The notes below the pieces were generated by a model. It made no database searches and was not told where the DNA came from. It saw only the letters and a program-made list of their open reading frames with translations. A DNA stretch of 64,000 nucleotides, taken from assembly GCA_947494965.1 (NCBI GenBank), contig CANLWV010000010.1:1-64000 (forward strand). Reading direction: 5' to 3'. Of the stretch, positions 25,997 through 33,968 are shown one piece after another. This stretch comes from an uncultured Salinicoccus sp. (GTDB lineage Bacteria > Bacillota > Bacilli > Staphylococcales > Salinicoccaceae). The first letter of the stretch is position 1. The number at the start of each line of letters is the position of its first letter. Both the position numbers and the translations under genes were made by a program.

Positions 25997-26791
25997 ATGA
26001 AGTTTTCGAAATATCTGTTTGCCGTTCCGATTGCAGTTGCGTTACTGACTGGTTGTCAGGGGGAAGAGGAGAAAACAGATCAGACATCAGGAGAGGCCGG
26101 GGTCGCCCAAGAGGAAACGACCGAAGGGAAGCAATCAATGGACACCACAGATGATGCAAACCGGACATTGAAAGGAATCGAAACAGATGATTCCGCAATT
26201 GCCGACTTGATTGAAGAAGCCCAGAATATAGAAAGTTACCAAGCCATGGTGGACCTGGAGGCTTTGGTGGACGATGAATCCTCCCAAACTCTTGATGCGG
26301 ACGTAAAGTATAAAGAGGGGACGCCACCGTCTTTGCATCTTAAGTCAGAAGGGGAGGACCGGACCATCTCGAAAGATGGTGAAACCTACTACAATAACGG
26401 AGACGATTGGGTAGACATCTCAGAGTCCATAGAAATAGAACAGCTTTTTCATGTAACATACAAAAATGCCGTCATCGCTTTTTCTGATATTAAAGATGAG
26501 ATGAAGCTGACTGAAGAGGAAAATCAGCTGATCTATACATTTGAGGGGGAAAGCACTGAAATCTTTGAAGTGTTTGAATCACTCTTTGCAGCTGAATTCA
26601 GTGCCATAGATACCTCCAATCCGAATAATGAGGTGGAAGTCGTCATCGACAAGGAGAATTCGCGCATAAAGTCCATCCAGTATGAAGCGACAGGAGAAGA
26701 TGCAGAAGGGCGTTATGAATTATCCGGAGAGGTCGAGTTTAAATCATTCAATGATATAGGTGCGATACAGTTGCCTGAGTCAGTCGACTAG
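25997..26791 (+). CDS. Lipoprotein, LolA/DUF6612-like
   Basis: A 264-residue exported lipoprotein. Lipobox LTGC with Cys20, then an acidic, disordered linker (about 21-65) and a beta-rich domain (about 75-264). Phrases such as IESYQAMVDLEALVDDES and TISKDGETYYNNGDDWVDIS resemble the LolA-like DUF6612 lipoproteins of Firmicutes, which may bind lipid or wall polymers on the outer membrane face. AAGGAG precedes the ATG. It is monocistronic with a terminator after it. The function is unproven. Confidence 0.78.
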   Translation: MKFSKYLFAVPIAVALLTGCQGEEEKTDQTSGEAGVAQEETTEGKQSMDTTDDANRTLKGIETDDSAIADLIEEAQNIESYQAMVDLEALVDDESSQTLDADVKYKEGTPPSLHLKSEGEDRTISKDGETYYNNGDDWVDISESIEIEQLFHVTYKNAVIAFSDIKDEMKLTEEENQLIYTFEGESTEIFEVFESLFAAEFSAIDTSNPNNEVEVVIDKENSRIKSIQYEATGEDAEGRYELSGEVEFKSFNDIGAIQLPESVD

Positions 26792-26851
26792 TCCAGGTGC
26801 AGAGATGGTATGAGAAGGTAATGTCACCTGTGCGGGTGACTTAAGGAAGTA

Positions 26852-26890
26852 AGAAGAGGCGATTCTCATGGGATCGCCTCTTCTTATTTT
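26852..26890. terminator. Terminator between lipoprotein and pcm genes
   Basis: AGAAGAGGCGAT pairs with ATCGCCTCTTCT over a 9-base loop, followed by TATTTTTT. A weaker GTCACC/GGTGAC hairpin lies just upstream at 26823-26840. Confidence 0.85.
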
Positions 26891-26958
26891 TTAGCTCCAA
26901 TGACTCGGTTTTCCCCCTCGTCATCATTTATTTTACATCCTTCAGTTAAAACGACTCC

Positions 26959-27540
26959 TTATTCAGTATCTTTCTTCAGCTCGACGAACCTGACATATTC
27001 AAGGGTAGAAACGTGGACGGAGCCATTCCTATCTTTCTCGATCAATTTCAGTTCCTGGGCGAAATCATCTCCGACAGGTATGACCATCTTACCGTCTGGG
27101 GCGAGCTGGTCAACCAATGCCTGAGGTGTTCTTTCGGCGGCCGCGGTGACGATGATGCGGTCGTAGGGAGCATATTCCAACCACCCCTGGTTGCCATCGC
27201 CGTAATGGAAATGGATATTGGAAAACCCCTCGGTCCGGAGTCTTTCTTTAGCACGTTCATACAATGCCTCAATGCGTTCAACAGTGTAGACGTTTTTTGA
27301 AAACTTTGCGAGCATGGCGGTCTGAAAGCCTGAACCGGTGCCTATTTCGAGCACATCATGTTGTGGTGCGAGCTCGAGCGCAAGCGTCATGGACAACACA
27401 AGCGAAGGTTGTGAAATCGTCTGGCCGTGGCCGATCGGGCACGGCATGTCGGCTCCTGCCAGATGTCTTTGCGTATCCATATATCTGCTGCGATCAAGCC
27501 TGTTGAAAAAGGATTCTATTGCTTTTTTATCATGTTTCAA
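26959..27540 (-). CDS. pcm: Protein-L-isoaspartate O-methyltransferase
   Basis: An enzyme of about 193 residues that methylates L-isoaspartyl residues in aged proteins with S-adenosylmethionine. SAM-binding motif I is VLEIGTGSGFQTA, the family N-terminal motif is PIGHGQTISQPSLV, and post-motif residues include YDRIIVTAAAERTP. The start is set at TTG 27540 with GGGGTGA 5 bases upstream; the GTG at 27549 lies inside that ribosome-binding site. It is 14 bases after the dioxygenase gene and likely in the same operon. Staphylococci often lack pcm, so its presence suits a halotolerant relative. Confidence 0.9.
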   Translation of the reverse strand: MKHDKKAIESFFNRLDRSRYMDTQRHLAGADMPCPIGHGQTISQPSLVLSMTLALELAPQHDVLEIGTGSGFQTAMLAKFSKNVYTVERIEALYERAKERLRTEGFSNIHFHYGDGNQGWLEYAPYDRIIVTAAAERTPQALVDQLAPDGKMVIPVGDDFAQELKLIEKDRNGSVHVSTLEYVRFVELKKDTE

Positions 27541-27554
27541 AACACTCACCCCTT

Positions 27555-28478
27555 TTAGTTGATGGGCGTCAGATACATTTCAATGAAATCACGCTGTTCT
27601 TCGATGGCAGGCGGAAGGGAGAGTTTCTCTCCAAGGGCATCGATGGGTTCGTCAATATCGAAGCCCGGCCCTTCTGTCGACAATTCTACAGTTATCCCAC
27701 CGACCGTCGTGATATATAGGGCCTTGAAGTAATAGCGGTCGACGATGCCTGAATTCAACCACTTTTCATGATCAACCTTCTCCTTGATATTGAGGAGGGC
27801 TGCTTCATCGGCGACACGTAGGGAAAGGTGGTGTACGCTGCCATATCCTTCTTTTTCGAGCTGGCTGGTCCGCTTTTCGATAAGGTATAGAGAATCGTCG
27901 CCGAACTTCATTTCGACGGCTGTGTCCTCGTTTTTGTAGGGGTGATCTGAAACGCCGCCGAGCAGTTCGAAGAATTGGACCATGGGTTTCAAGTATTGGA
28001 TGCTCAGTTCCACAGCACCAATCGACGTCAAGGCATGGACTTCAGGAATCTCCGGATGAATATTCGGGTGTTTCGGCCCCTGCTGATCCACCATAAGGGC
28101 CAGACGTTGTTTTTCGTGATCTTCGAATTTCAAGACGGTCTTGCCGAATTCTTCCGTGATCTCTTCATGATGGATATTTTTCTCTTCAAATCGGGTCTTG
28201 AAGAATTTGAGCGCCTCCTCAGAAGGGACTCTGAAGTATGTGCGGCTGATGCCGTTGCTGCCTGGTTGGTACTTTGGTGCTCCGGTTATTTCAAAGAAAG
28301 TGATGTCTGTGCCCGGATGGCCTTCATAGTCTGCGTAAAACAGATGATACATGCTTGTGTCATCCTGATTTACAGTCTTTTTGACGAGTCGGAGTCCAAG
28401 CACATCTGTATAGAATTTGTGGTTGTCGGTGATGTTTGCAGTAATTGCTGACACATGATGCAACCCTTTTGGTGTCAT
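27555..28478 (-). CDS. VOC-family ring-cleaving dioxygenase (MhqO-like)
   Basis: A 307-residue protein of two vicinal-oxygen-chelate modules, starting MTPKGLHHVSAITANITDNHKFY. Candidate metal ligands are His in GLHHVS, His in SVHHLSLRV and a Glu in ITVELSTEGPGF. It resembles the MhqA/MhqO/MhqE glyoxalase-dioxygenases, which open hydroquinone or catechol rings and protect against quinones in Bacillus. The start at 28478 follows GGAAGGAG; a longer frame to 28496 has none. It is divergent from an MhqD-like hydrolase, 76 bases away, and upstream of pcm. Confidence 0.87.
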   Translation of the reverse strand: MTPKGLHHVSAITANITDNHKFYTDVLGLRLVKKTVNQDDTSMYHLFYADYEGHPGTDITFFEITGAPKYQPGSNGISRTYFRVPSEEALKFFKTRFEEKNIHHEEITEEFGKTVLKFEDHEKQRLALMVDQQGPKHPNIHPEIPEVHALTSIGAVELSIQYLKPMVQFFELLGGVSDHPYKNEDTAVEMKFGDDSLYLIEKRTSQLEKEGYGSVHHLSLRVADEAALLNIKEKVDHEKWLNSGIVDRYYFKALYITTVGGITVELSTEGPGFDIDEPIDALGEKLSLPPAIEEQRDFIEMYLTPIN

Positions 28479-28505
28479 AAAAATCGCTCCTTCCACTTAT
28501 CACTG

Positions 28506-28519
28506 ATATTATATAATAT
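28506..28519. promoter_or_regulatory. Palindromic divergent promoter core
   Basis: The perfect palindrome ATATTAT-ATAATAT gives a TATAAT on each strand between the divergent dioxygenase and hydrolase genes. Overlapping -10 regions imply mutual exclusion or one shared regulator. It does not match the MhqR operator I know. Confidence 0.4.
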
Positions 28520-28554
28520 AGAGGAAGTAAACTCTAATAAAGGAAGTTGTCGGA

Positions 28555-29157
28555 ATGGAACATTTATTTATAAAAGCTAAAAACGAGAAGAGGAATACAC
28601 TGATACTTTTTCATGGCAGTGGCGGCCGCGAAACGGATCTTTTGGAGATTGCAGCTATGGTGGACGGCTCAGCCAATATACTCGCATTCCGCGGGAATGT
28701 TGATGAAGCAGGCCGTGCACGCTTCTTCGCTCGTCAGGGAGCAGGATATGATGAGGATAGCCTCAAGGCAGAAGGGACGGCCATCAAAAGACTGATGGAG
28801 GATCTGGCTGAAGAATATGGTTTGGATCTCAATCAGGCGACATATGTCGGCTACTCACATGGAGCGGATATGGCTTCGCATCTGTTGATGCATCACGACC
28901 TGCCGGTGGCAGGTGCCATGCTCATGCATCCATCCTACAATGGTGAGCAAGCAGCAGAGATTGAGCTGAATGGGAAGAAGGTCCTTATAACAGCAGGCGC
29001 AAGAGATGTCCAGACGACTGCCGGTGATGCATATCAATTGAAACGGCACCTCGAACAAAAAGGCGCCGAAGTCAGCATCAAGCTGACCGACGGCGGCCAC
29101 GAAATCGATTCGGAGGAATTGATGGAGGGGCATGTCTGGTATCTGGGGGTTAAATGA
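28555..29157 (+). CDS. Alpha/beta hydrolase, MhqD/carboxylesterase-like
   Basis: A 200-residue esterase of the phospholipase/carboxylesterase (Abhydrolase_2) family. Oxyanion motif HGSGGRETDLL, nucleophile elbow GYSHGA (Ser at about 102), His near the C-terminus in DGGHEID. Bacillus MhqD belongs to this group and is induced with MhqO by quinones. AAGGAAG precedes the ATG. It is divergent from the MhqO-like gene, which supports a shared detoxification role, though no MhqR gene is nearby. Confidence 0.87.
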   Translation: MEHLFIKAKNEKRNTLILFHGSGGRETDLLEIAAMVDGSANILAFRGNVDEAGRARFFARQGAGYDEDSLKAEGTAIKRLMEDLAEEYGLDLNQATYVGYSHGADMASHLLMHHDLPVAGAMLMHPSYNGEQAAEIELNGKKVLITAGARDVQTTAGDAYQLKRHLEQKGAEVSIKLTDGGHEIDSEELMEGHVWYLGVK

Positions 29158-29168
29158 CTCCTGATTGA

Positions 29169-30008
29169 TCAAAGGTATACGGAAGCCAGATAGCGCGAGA
29201 GGCCATCTTCGTCGCACGTATATTCAGTGATATCGTCTGCGGCTTCAAGGATTGACGGGACTGAATTTTTCATGGCGGTACGCTTGCCGGCTTTGTCAAA
29301 TAAGGGAAGGTCGTTCATCGAATCTCCCACGACATGCACATCCTCATACGACAGTCCGTATCGAATCATTAAAGTTTCAAGGCCTGTTGCCTTGTCGCGT
29401 CCCTTCAACATGATTTCGGCATTATGGACACTGGTGGTATAAAGGGCATAGTCGGACTCATCTTGATGCGTCTTCAGATGGTCGTACCAACTGGCGATCT
29501 TGTGTGTGTCTGTACTGAAGAAGAATATCTTTACGACATGTTCCAATGACAGGGTCGGCACCCATTGGACTGTACTTTCGAGTGTCTTTTGGGCGTAGAG
29601 GTATTCAAAATGCTTCATCGTTTCCGGTTGGGGTTGGCTGATGTCCGCAGCCGAGTACTCTTTATCTTCAAGAAGGGTGCGGCTTGAATTTTCAAGCGTA
29701 TGGATTTCGTAATAGATCTCCCGCCTGCGTGCAGCAGCTATCATATCGGCAACGAAGTCAGGATCGAAGGAAGCGGAATCGATCAACTGGCCATCGACAT
29801 AGACCCCCATGCCGCTTGCCGCAACATAACCGTCAAGTGGGCAGTCTTCGGGAGTGATTTTTGTGATTTCGTGATGTGTCCGTCCCGTTGCGAAGAATAT
29901 GAGCATCCCTCTTTCTTTGAGTGCTGCCAGTACCGCAACGAGGGATCTTGGGAAACGGCCACTGTGGTCGAGTATCGTGCCGTCCATATCCAGAACCAAT
30001 GCTTTCAT
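29169..30008 (-). CDS. Cof-type HAD family phosphatase
   Basis: A 279-residue HAD hydrolase with a C2B cap. Motif I is LDMDGTILD (nucleophile Asp, about residue 7), motif II Thr in FFATGRTHHE, motif III Lys in LKGRDKATGLE, motif IV VVGDSMNDLPLF. Members dephosphorylate sugar phosphates, flavin or pyridoxal precursors, often with broad specificity. AAGGAG precedes the ATG. It is convergent with the hydrolase (11-base gap) with no terminator of its own seen in that gap. Confidence 0.9.
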   Translation of the reverse strand: MKALVLDMDGTILDHSGRFPRSLVAVLAALKERGMLIFFATGRTHHEITKITPEDCPLDGYVAASGMGVYVDGQLIDSASFDPDFVADMIAAARRREIYYEIHTLENSSRTLLEDKEYSAADISQPQPETMKHFEYLYAQKTLESTVQWVPTLSLEHVVKIFFFSTDTHKIASWYDHLKTHQDESDYALYTTSVHNAEIMLKGRDKATGLETLMIRYGLSYEDVHVVGDSMNDLPLFDKAGKRTAMKNSVPSILEAADDITEYTCDEDGLSRYLASVYL

Positions 30009-30104
30009 GAAATGATTCTCCTTTTATGCTGAAGTTGAATTGTAATGCCTTCTTATTGCGAAGTATATTTTTATAATTATAGATTCAGGCGGGGTGAAGA
30101 AGTA

Positions 30105-30788
30105 GTGCGAACGGATTTGAAGAAGCCGCTGATGGACGGATTGACCATCGGCATGGGCTACGTGCCGGTTGCTGTAGCCTTTGGCATAACAGCGAAACCG
30201 GTTATGTCCTTTTTTGACGCGGTGCTGATGAGTTTCATGGTGTATGGAGGCGCAAGCCAATTTCTGGCCCTCCAGATGATGTCTACGAGCGGCGCAATAG
30301 CCATTGTATTTGCCGTATTCATCCTAAATTCAAGGCATTTTGTCATGTCGTTCAAGGTAAACTATGATTTGAAGCATGAATCCTTTTTGAAACGTCTGTT
30401 CCTATCTTCATATGTTACGGATGAGGGCTTTGCAGTGACCGCCAACAGCACACCAGAACAGCGGCATTTCAGCAGCTATGCAGTCACTTTCCTTACAGCC
30501 TATCTTTTTTGGGTGACGTTTTCTGCCATTGGTTACCTGGCGGGTGAGTGGATGAGCGAGGGGTGGGTTGCAGCCAGCGGCATCGCTTTATATGCACTGT
30601 TCATCGCCCTGCTCATTCCAGCTGCGCGTATCCACTACCGCTTCGGCATCATCGCCATGGCAGGCATGATCATCCATTACATAATGGGACAGCTCTCCTT
30701 CGTGCCATCCGGCATCGCCATCGTGCTGGCGATACTCATTGCAGCAGCACTCGGATCGATACTTGAAAGAGCGGAGGTGTCCAGATGA
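30105..30788 (+). CDS. azlC: AzlC family branched-chain amino acid exporter, large subunit
   Basis: A 227-residue membrane protein with about five to six helices, starting VRTDLKKPLMDGLTIGMGYVPVAVAFGI and including VYGGASQF and LNSRHFVMS, both hallmarks of AzlC/BrnF. With AzlD it exports branched-chain amino acids and analogues. The GTG at 30105 follows GGGGTGAAG; the frame is open to 30045 but without homology. It overlaps azlD by four bases (ATGA). Confidence 0.9.
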   Translation: MRTDLKKPLMDGLTIGMGYVPVAVAFGITAKPVMSFFDAVLMSFMVYGGASQFLALQMMSTSGAIAIVFAVFILNSRHFVMSFKVNYDLKHESFLKRLFLSSYVTDEGFAVTANSTPEQRHFSSYAVTFLTAYLFWVTFSAIGYLAGEWMSEGWVAASGIALYALFIALLIPAARIHYRFGIIAMAGMIIHYIMGQLSFVPSGIAIVLAILIAAALGSILERAEVSR

Positions 30789-31069
30789 CCCTACTGGTTG
30801 TTGCCATGTTTGCTGTGACGATTATAACACGTATTCTACCGGCATTTATAATCGATGTTTTCCCGTTGCCGGAATGGCTTGTAACATATTTGAACTACAT
30901 CCCTTATGCCGCACTCGGCGTGCTTATCTTCCCGGGTATATTAGATGCCCTCGAAAATCCATTGCATGGTCTTTTGGGAGGGGCGTTCGCCATGTTGTTG
31001 GCATTGTTTCGGGTGCCGCTTTTCTTTATCGTGCTAGGCACAATCGTGTTTGTCTATCTGATAACTTGA
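30785..31069 (+). CDS. azlD: AzlD family branched-chain amino acid exporter, small subunit
   Basis: A 94-residue protein with about three to four membrane helices, containing the family motif TRILPAFII followed by YIPYAALGVLIFPGIL. It is the small partner of AzlC in a two-component exporter. The ATG overlaps the azlC stop, indicating translational coupling. GGAGGTG lies upstream in the azlC tail. Confidence 0.9.
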   Translation: MTLLVVAMFAVTIITRILPAFIIDVFPLPEWLVTYLNYIPYAALGVLIFPGILDALENPLHGLLGGAFAMLLALFRVPLFFIVLGTIVFVYLIT

Positions 31070-31207
31070 GGTGCCTTAGATTTCAGCATATCCATTTGTT
31101 GGGCCTAAACCGGCATGACAGCGACCTTAGGGGGACCTGATTGGTTACCAAGGAGCGGGTCATGTGGTAAAATGAAGGGAATAATCAAGGAGCGAAGGAG
31201 TTTTAAT

Positions 31208-32242
31208 GTGAAAAGTACAAAGAGCCATCTAAAGTCGTACAATATGAATGATCTGAAGCGTCTTGCGCGTACCATTTCAGTGAAAAACTTCTCGAAATAT
31301 AAAAAGGATGATCTGATTGATGCCATAATCGAGCGTCAACATACTACAGAAGCGGCAGTGTACGCGTATAAATACATCGATGACCATTCTTTTGAAGCCT
31401 GGAAGAACACGGGAGGCCGTGGGCCTACCGAGTCGCGATATAATTTGGAAGAACTGTTCGGGCTGTATATATTGGGCTATGCCTTTGAAGATTCTGAACA
31501 GGAGGATAAGTTCTTTATTGCAGAAGGAATACCGGAGCTGTTCGCTATGGTGGACAATGAAGAGAATAGGGAAGCGCGGCTTAAAGTCCAACGTAAATTG
31601 AAGCTTATAAGAGCAGCGCTTCATCTTTACGGTATTGTGAGCTTCAGTCAGCTCCAACACCTATTCAAAAAATATTATGATATGGAAATGACTTCAGCGG
31701 AACTGGTGAGCTTTCTTGGAGAATCACCTTATGATATTTCAATTGATGAAGATAATGAACAGATCATCATTGATGACATGAATTATGCACAGTATGAAAT
31801 GGTCAAAAAACTCCAGGGAGATCTACCTTACTACGAGCCGGAATTCGGCAAATTCATCAAGTTCAGCGATCCCAACTATATCGATGAATCGAAAGCCCAT
31901 CGTGCACTCAAAGAGTGGGTGAAGGATAATGTCGATGTACCGAGGGACAAACATTACAGTGTATATATCTCACTGCTTCAGCTGATTATGCAGGGGTCTA
32001 AGAAAGATGACATCCTCCAATACTTGATGACCTTGAATGTCGAGTTGCAGAATGCTGACAGCCAACGCGAATTGATGGATATGATGGCTGAGATCGTTGA
32101 GAACACACGCCACTTCAAATATCGTGGCCACAAGGAGTCGGAATTGAACTCCCAGACAGTCGTCAAGGAAGTCAAAGTGGGTCGGAATGACCCTTGTCCA
32201 TGCGGCAGCGGGCGTAAATATAAGAAATGCTGCGGCAGATGA
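31208..32242 (+). CDS. SEC-C zinc-finger protein with Rho_N-like N-terminus
   Basis: A 344-residue protein. The first ~45 residues ([28 protein letters not shown]) resemble a SAP/Rho_N module. The middle (about 60-310) is helical with no recognised catalytic motif. The C-terminus is a SEC-C metal-binding motif, [14 protein letters not shown], as found at the end of SecA and in many uncharacterised proteins. The GTG at 31208 follows AAGGAG; the open frame to 31115 has no homology. A nucleic-acid-related role is inferred from the N-terminal module only. It is monocistronic with a terminator after it. Confidence 0.8.
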   Translation: MKSTKSHLKSYNMNDLKRLARTISVKNFSKYKKDDLIDAIIERQHTTEAAVYAYKYIDDHSFEAWKNTGGRGPTESRYNLEELFGLYILGYAFEDSEQEDKFFIAEGIPELFAMVDNEENREARLKVQRKLKLIRAALHLYGIVSFSQLQHLFKKYYDMEMTSAELVSFLGESPYDISIDEDNEQIIIDDMNYAQYEMVKKLQGDLPYYEPEFGKFIKFSDPNYIDESKAHRALKEWVKDNVDVPRDKHYSVYISLLQLIMQGSKKDDILQYLMTLNVELQNADSQRELMDMMAEIVENTRHFKYRGHKESELNSQTVVKEVKVGRNDPCPCGSGRKYKKCCGR

Positions 32243-32269
32243 AGGTCCGGTATTTAGCGGACCTTTTTC
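32243..32269 (+). terminator. Terminator of the SEC-C gene
   Basis: GGTCCG and CGGACC with an 8-base loop, followed by TTTTTCT. Confidence 0.82.
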
Positions 32270-32312
32270 TACGCAGTTAAATAATTGAATATTCAAAACA
32301 AGGGGATTTTAG

Positions 32313-33902
32313 ATGAATCATTATAGTTATCCGTATAAAAACTCGAGATACAGCACATATGCAAAGAATGGCATGGTGGCCACCACTCACCCATTGGCGA
32401 CGGATGCGGGGATTGAAGTGATGAAGCAAGGGGGTAATGCAATGGATGCGGCAATTGCTACAGCAGCGACATTGACTGTAGTAGAGCCGACGAGTAACGG
32501 CATAGGCGGAGACGCATTCATGATTGCATGGATGGATGAGAAGTTGTACGGCATGAACGCCAGCGGCCGCTCCCCGAAAAGGTTGGGGATGGCGGAAGTT
32601 AAGGCAAGGGGGTTTGATGCACTACCCAAGTTCGGTTGGCTACCGGTAACAGTACCAGGAGTGCCGAAGGCTTGGGCCGCACTTATCCGTGATTTCGGCA
32701 ATCTGACTTTGAAGGAAGTGCTCGCACCAGCAATACGTGCTGCGCGTGACGGTTTCGTCATCACACCGGTGGTGGCCAGATACTGGCAGGCGGCTTATCA
32801 GACCTACATCCGTGAAGCGGATAACCACGAGGAATTGAAACCATGGCTCGAGACTTTTGGCACTGCGTCAGCTGGCATCATCAAAACTCTGCCGGAGCAT
32901 GCGCAGACATTGAAAGATATTGCCGCTACTGATGCGGAAAGCGTCTATACGGGAGAACTCGCAGAAAGAATCGTTCAATTCAGTAATGAGACGGGCGGTT
33001 TAATCGAACATGACGACCTGGCTGGATTCGAAGTGGAATATGTCCAGCCTGCAAGCATGGCTTATAAAGGCCATGTTATCCATGAACTTCCCCCGAACGG
33101 TCAGGGCATCACAGCATTGATGGCCCTCGGCATGCTCAAGGATGATGACCACCCTGCTTTAGATGAGCGCACTTTTCATCATCAGATTGAAGCGATAAAA
33201 TTGGCATTCGCCGATACGACCAAACATGTGGCGGATTCCGATAACATGCGCATCAAGGTTTCCCAACTGCTGGATCAGCAATATCTTCAGGATCGCCGTA
33301 GCCATATTACAGAAATTGCAGAGGAGCGGGAGCATGGGGACCTGCCTGAGGGGGGGACCGTCTACCTTGCCACAGCAGACGGTGAAGGTAATATGGTATC
33401 CTATATCCAAAGCAACTATATGGGCTTTGGTTCAGGTGTAGTGATTCCCGGTACCGGGCTCGCCATGCAGAATAGGGGGCATAACTTTTCCATGGATCCG
33501 GAACACGCTAATTTCATAGGCGGCGGCAAAAGGACTTTCCATACGATTATACCGGGTTTCATCACCAGGGAGGGAAAGGCGGTTGGTCCATTTGGCATAA
33601 TGGGTGGCTTCATGCAGCCGCAGGCCCATCTACAGGTGGCGATGAATCTGATCGACTACGGAATGAATCCCCAGAGCGCCCTCGATGCGCCAAGATGGCA
33701 ATTCAAAGCAGGGCTCGAAGTTGAAGTTGAAGATCGTTTCGACACAGATATCGCCCGCAGTCTGATCAGGCGGGGACACCATATCAAAGTGAATCTTGAA
33801 CCCAATAGTTTCGGTCGTGGGCAGGTAATCTTAAAGAACCCTGATGGGGTGCTTATCGGAGGAACTGAGTCGCGTACGGATGGGGCCATTTCATCTTATT
33901 AG
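32313..33902 (+). CDS. ggt: Gamma-glutamyltransferase family protein (YwrD-like)
   Basis: A 529-residue Ntn-hydrolase. It autocleaves before the catalytic Thr, which sits at about 349 in GGTVYLATADGEGN. The large-subunit pattern GGNAMDAAIATAATLTVVEPTSNGIGGDAF and the small-subunit GGFMQPQAH are characteristic. No signal peptide is present, so unlike secreted Ggt it appears cytoplasmic, as in the roughly 525-residue YwrD type. It would hydrolyse or transfer gamma-glutamyl groups from glutathione-like or gamma-glutamyl peptides. AAGGGGA precedes the ATG. It stands alone. Confidence 0.9.
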   Translation: MNHYSYPYKNSRYSTYAKNGMVATTHPLATDAGIEVMKQGGNAMDAAIATAATLTVVEPTSNGIGGDAFMIAWMDEKLYGMNASGRSPKRLGMAEVKARGFDALPKFGWLPVTVPGVPKAWAALIRDFGNLTLKEVLAPAIRAARDGFVITPVVARYWQAAYQTYIREADNHEELKPWLETFGTASAGIIKTLPEHAQTLKDIAATDAESVYTGELAERIVQFSNETGGLIEHDDLAGFEVEYVQPASMAYKGHVIHELPPNGQGITALMALGMLKDDDHPALDERTFHHQIEAIKLAFADTTKHVADSDNMRIKVSQLLDQQYLQDRRSHITEIAEEREHGDLPEGGTVYLATADGEGNMVSYIQSNYMGFGSGVVIPGTGLAMQNRGHNFSMDPEHANFIGGGKRTFHTIIPGFITREGKAVGPFGIMGGFMQPQAHLQVAMNLIDYGMNPQSALDAPRWQFKAGLEVEVEDRFDTDIARSLIRRGHHIKVNLEPNSFGRGQVILKNPDGVLIGGTESRTDGAISSY

Positions 33903-33932
33903 TTGAAGGGATTCTGGAAGTCATCTGATATA

Positions 33933-33963
33933 TTAAAGCAGGCCCAGGGGGCCTGCTTTAATA
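33933..33963. terminator. Bidirectional terminator
   Basis: TTAAAGCAGGCCC pairs with GGGCCTGCTTTAA, separating ggt from the convergent LtaS-like gene. Confidence 0.88.
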
Positions 33964-33968
33964 TAAGT

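Noticed and set aside
28479-28554. MhqR operator between the dioxygenase and hydrolase genes
   Set aside because: The palindrome present is pure A/T and does not match the MhqR site of Bacillus as I know it.
30009-30104. T-box or Leu-responsive leader before azlCD
   Set aside because: No T-box sequence, specifier stem or terminator in the 96-base space.
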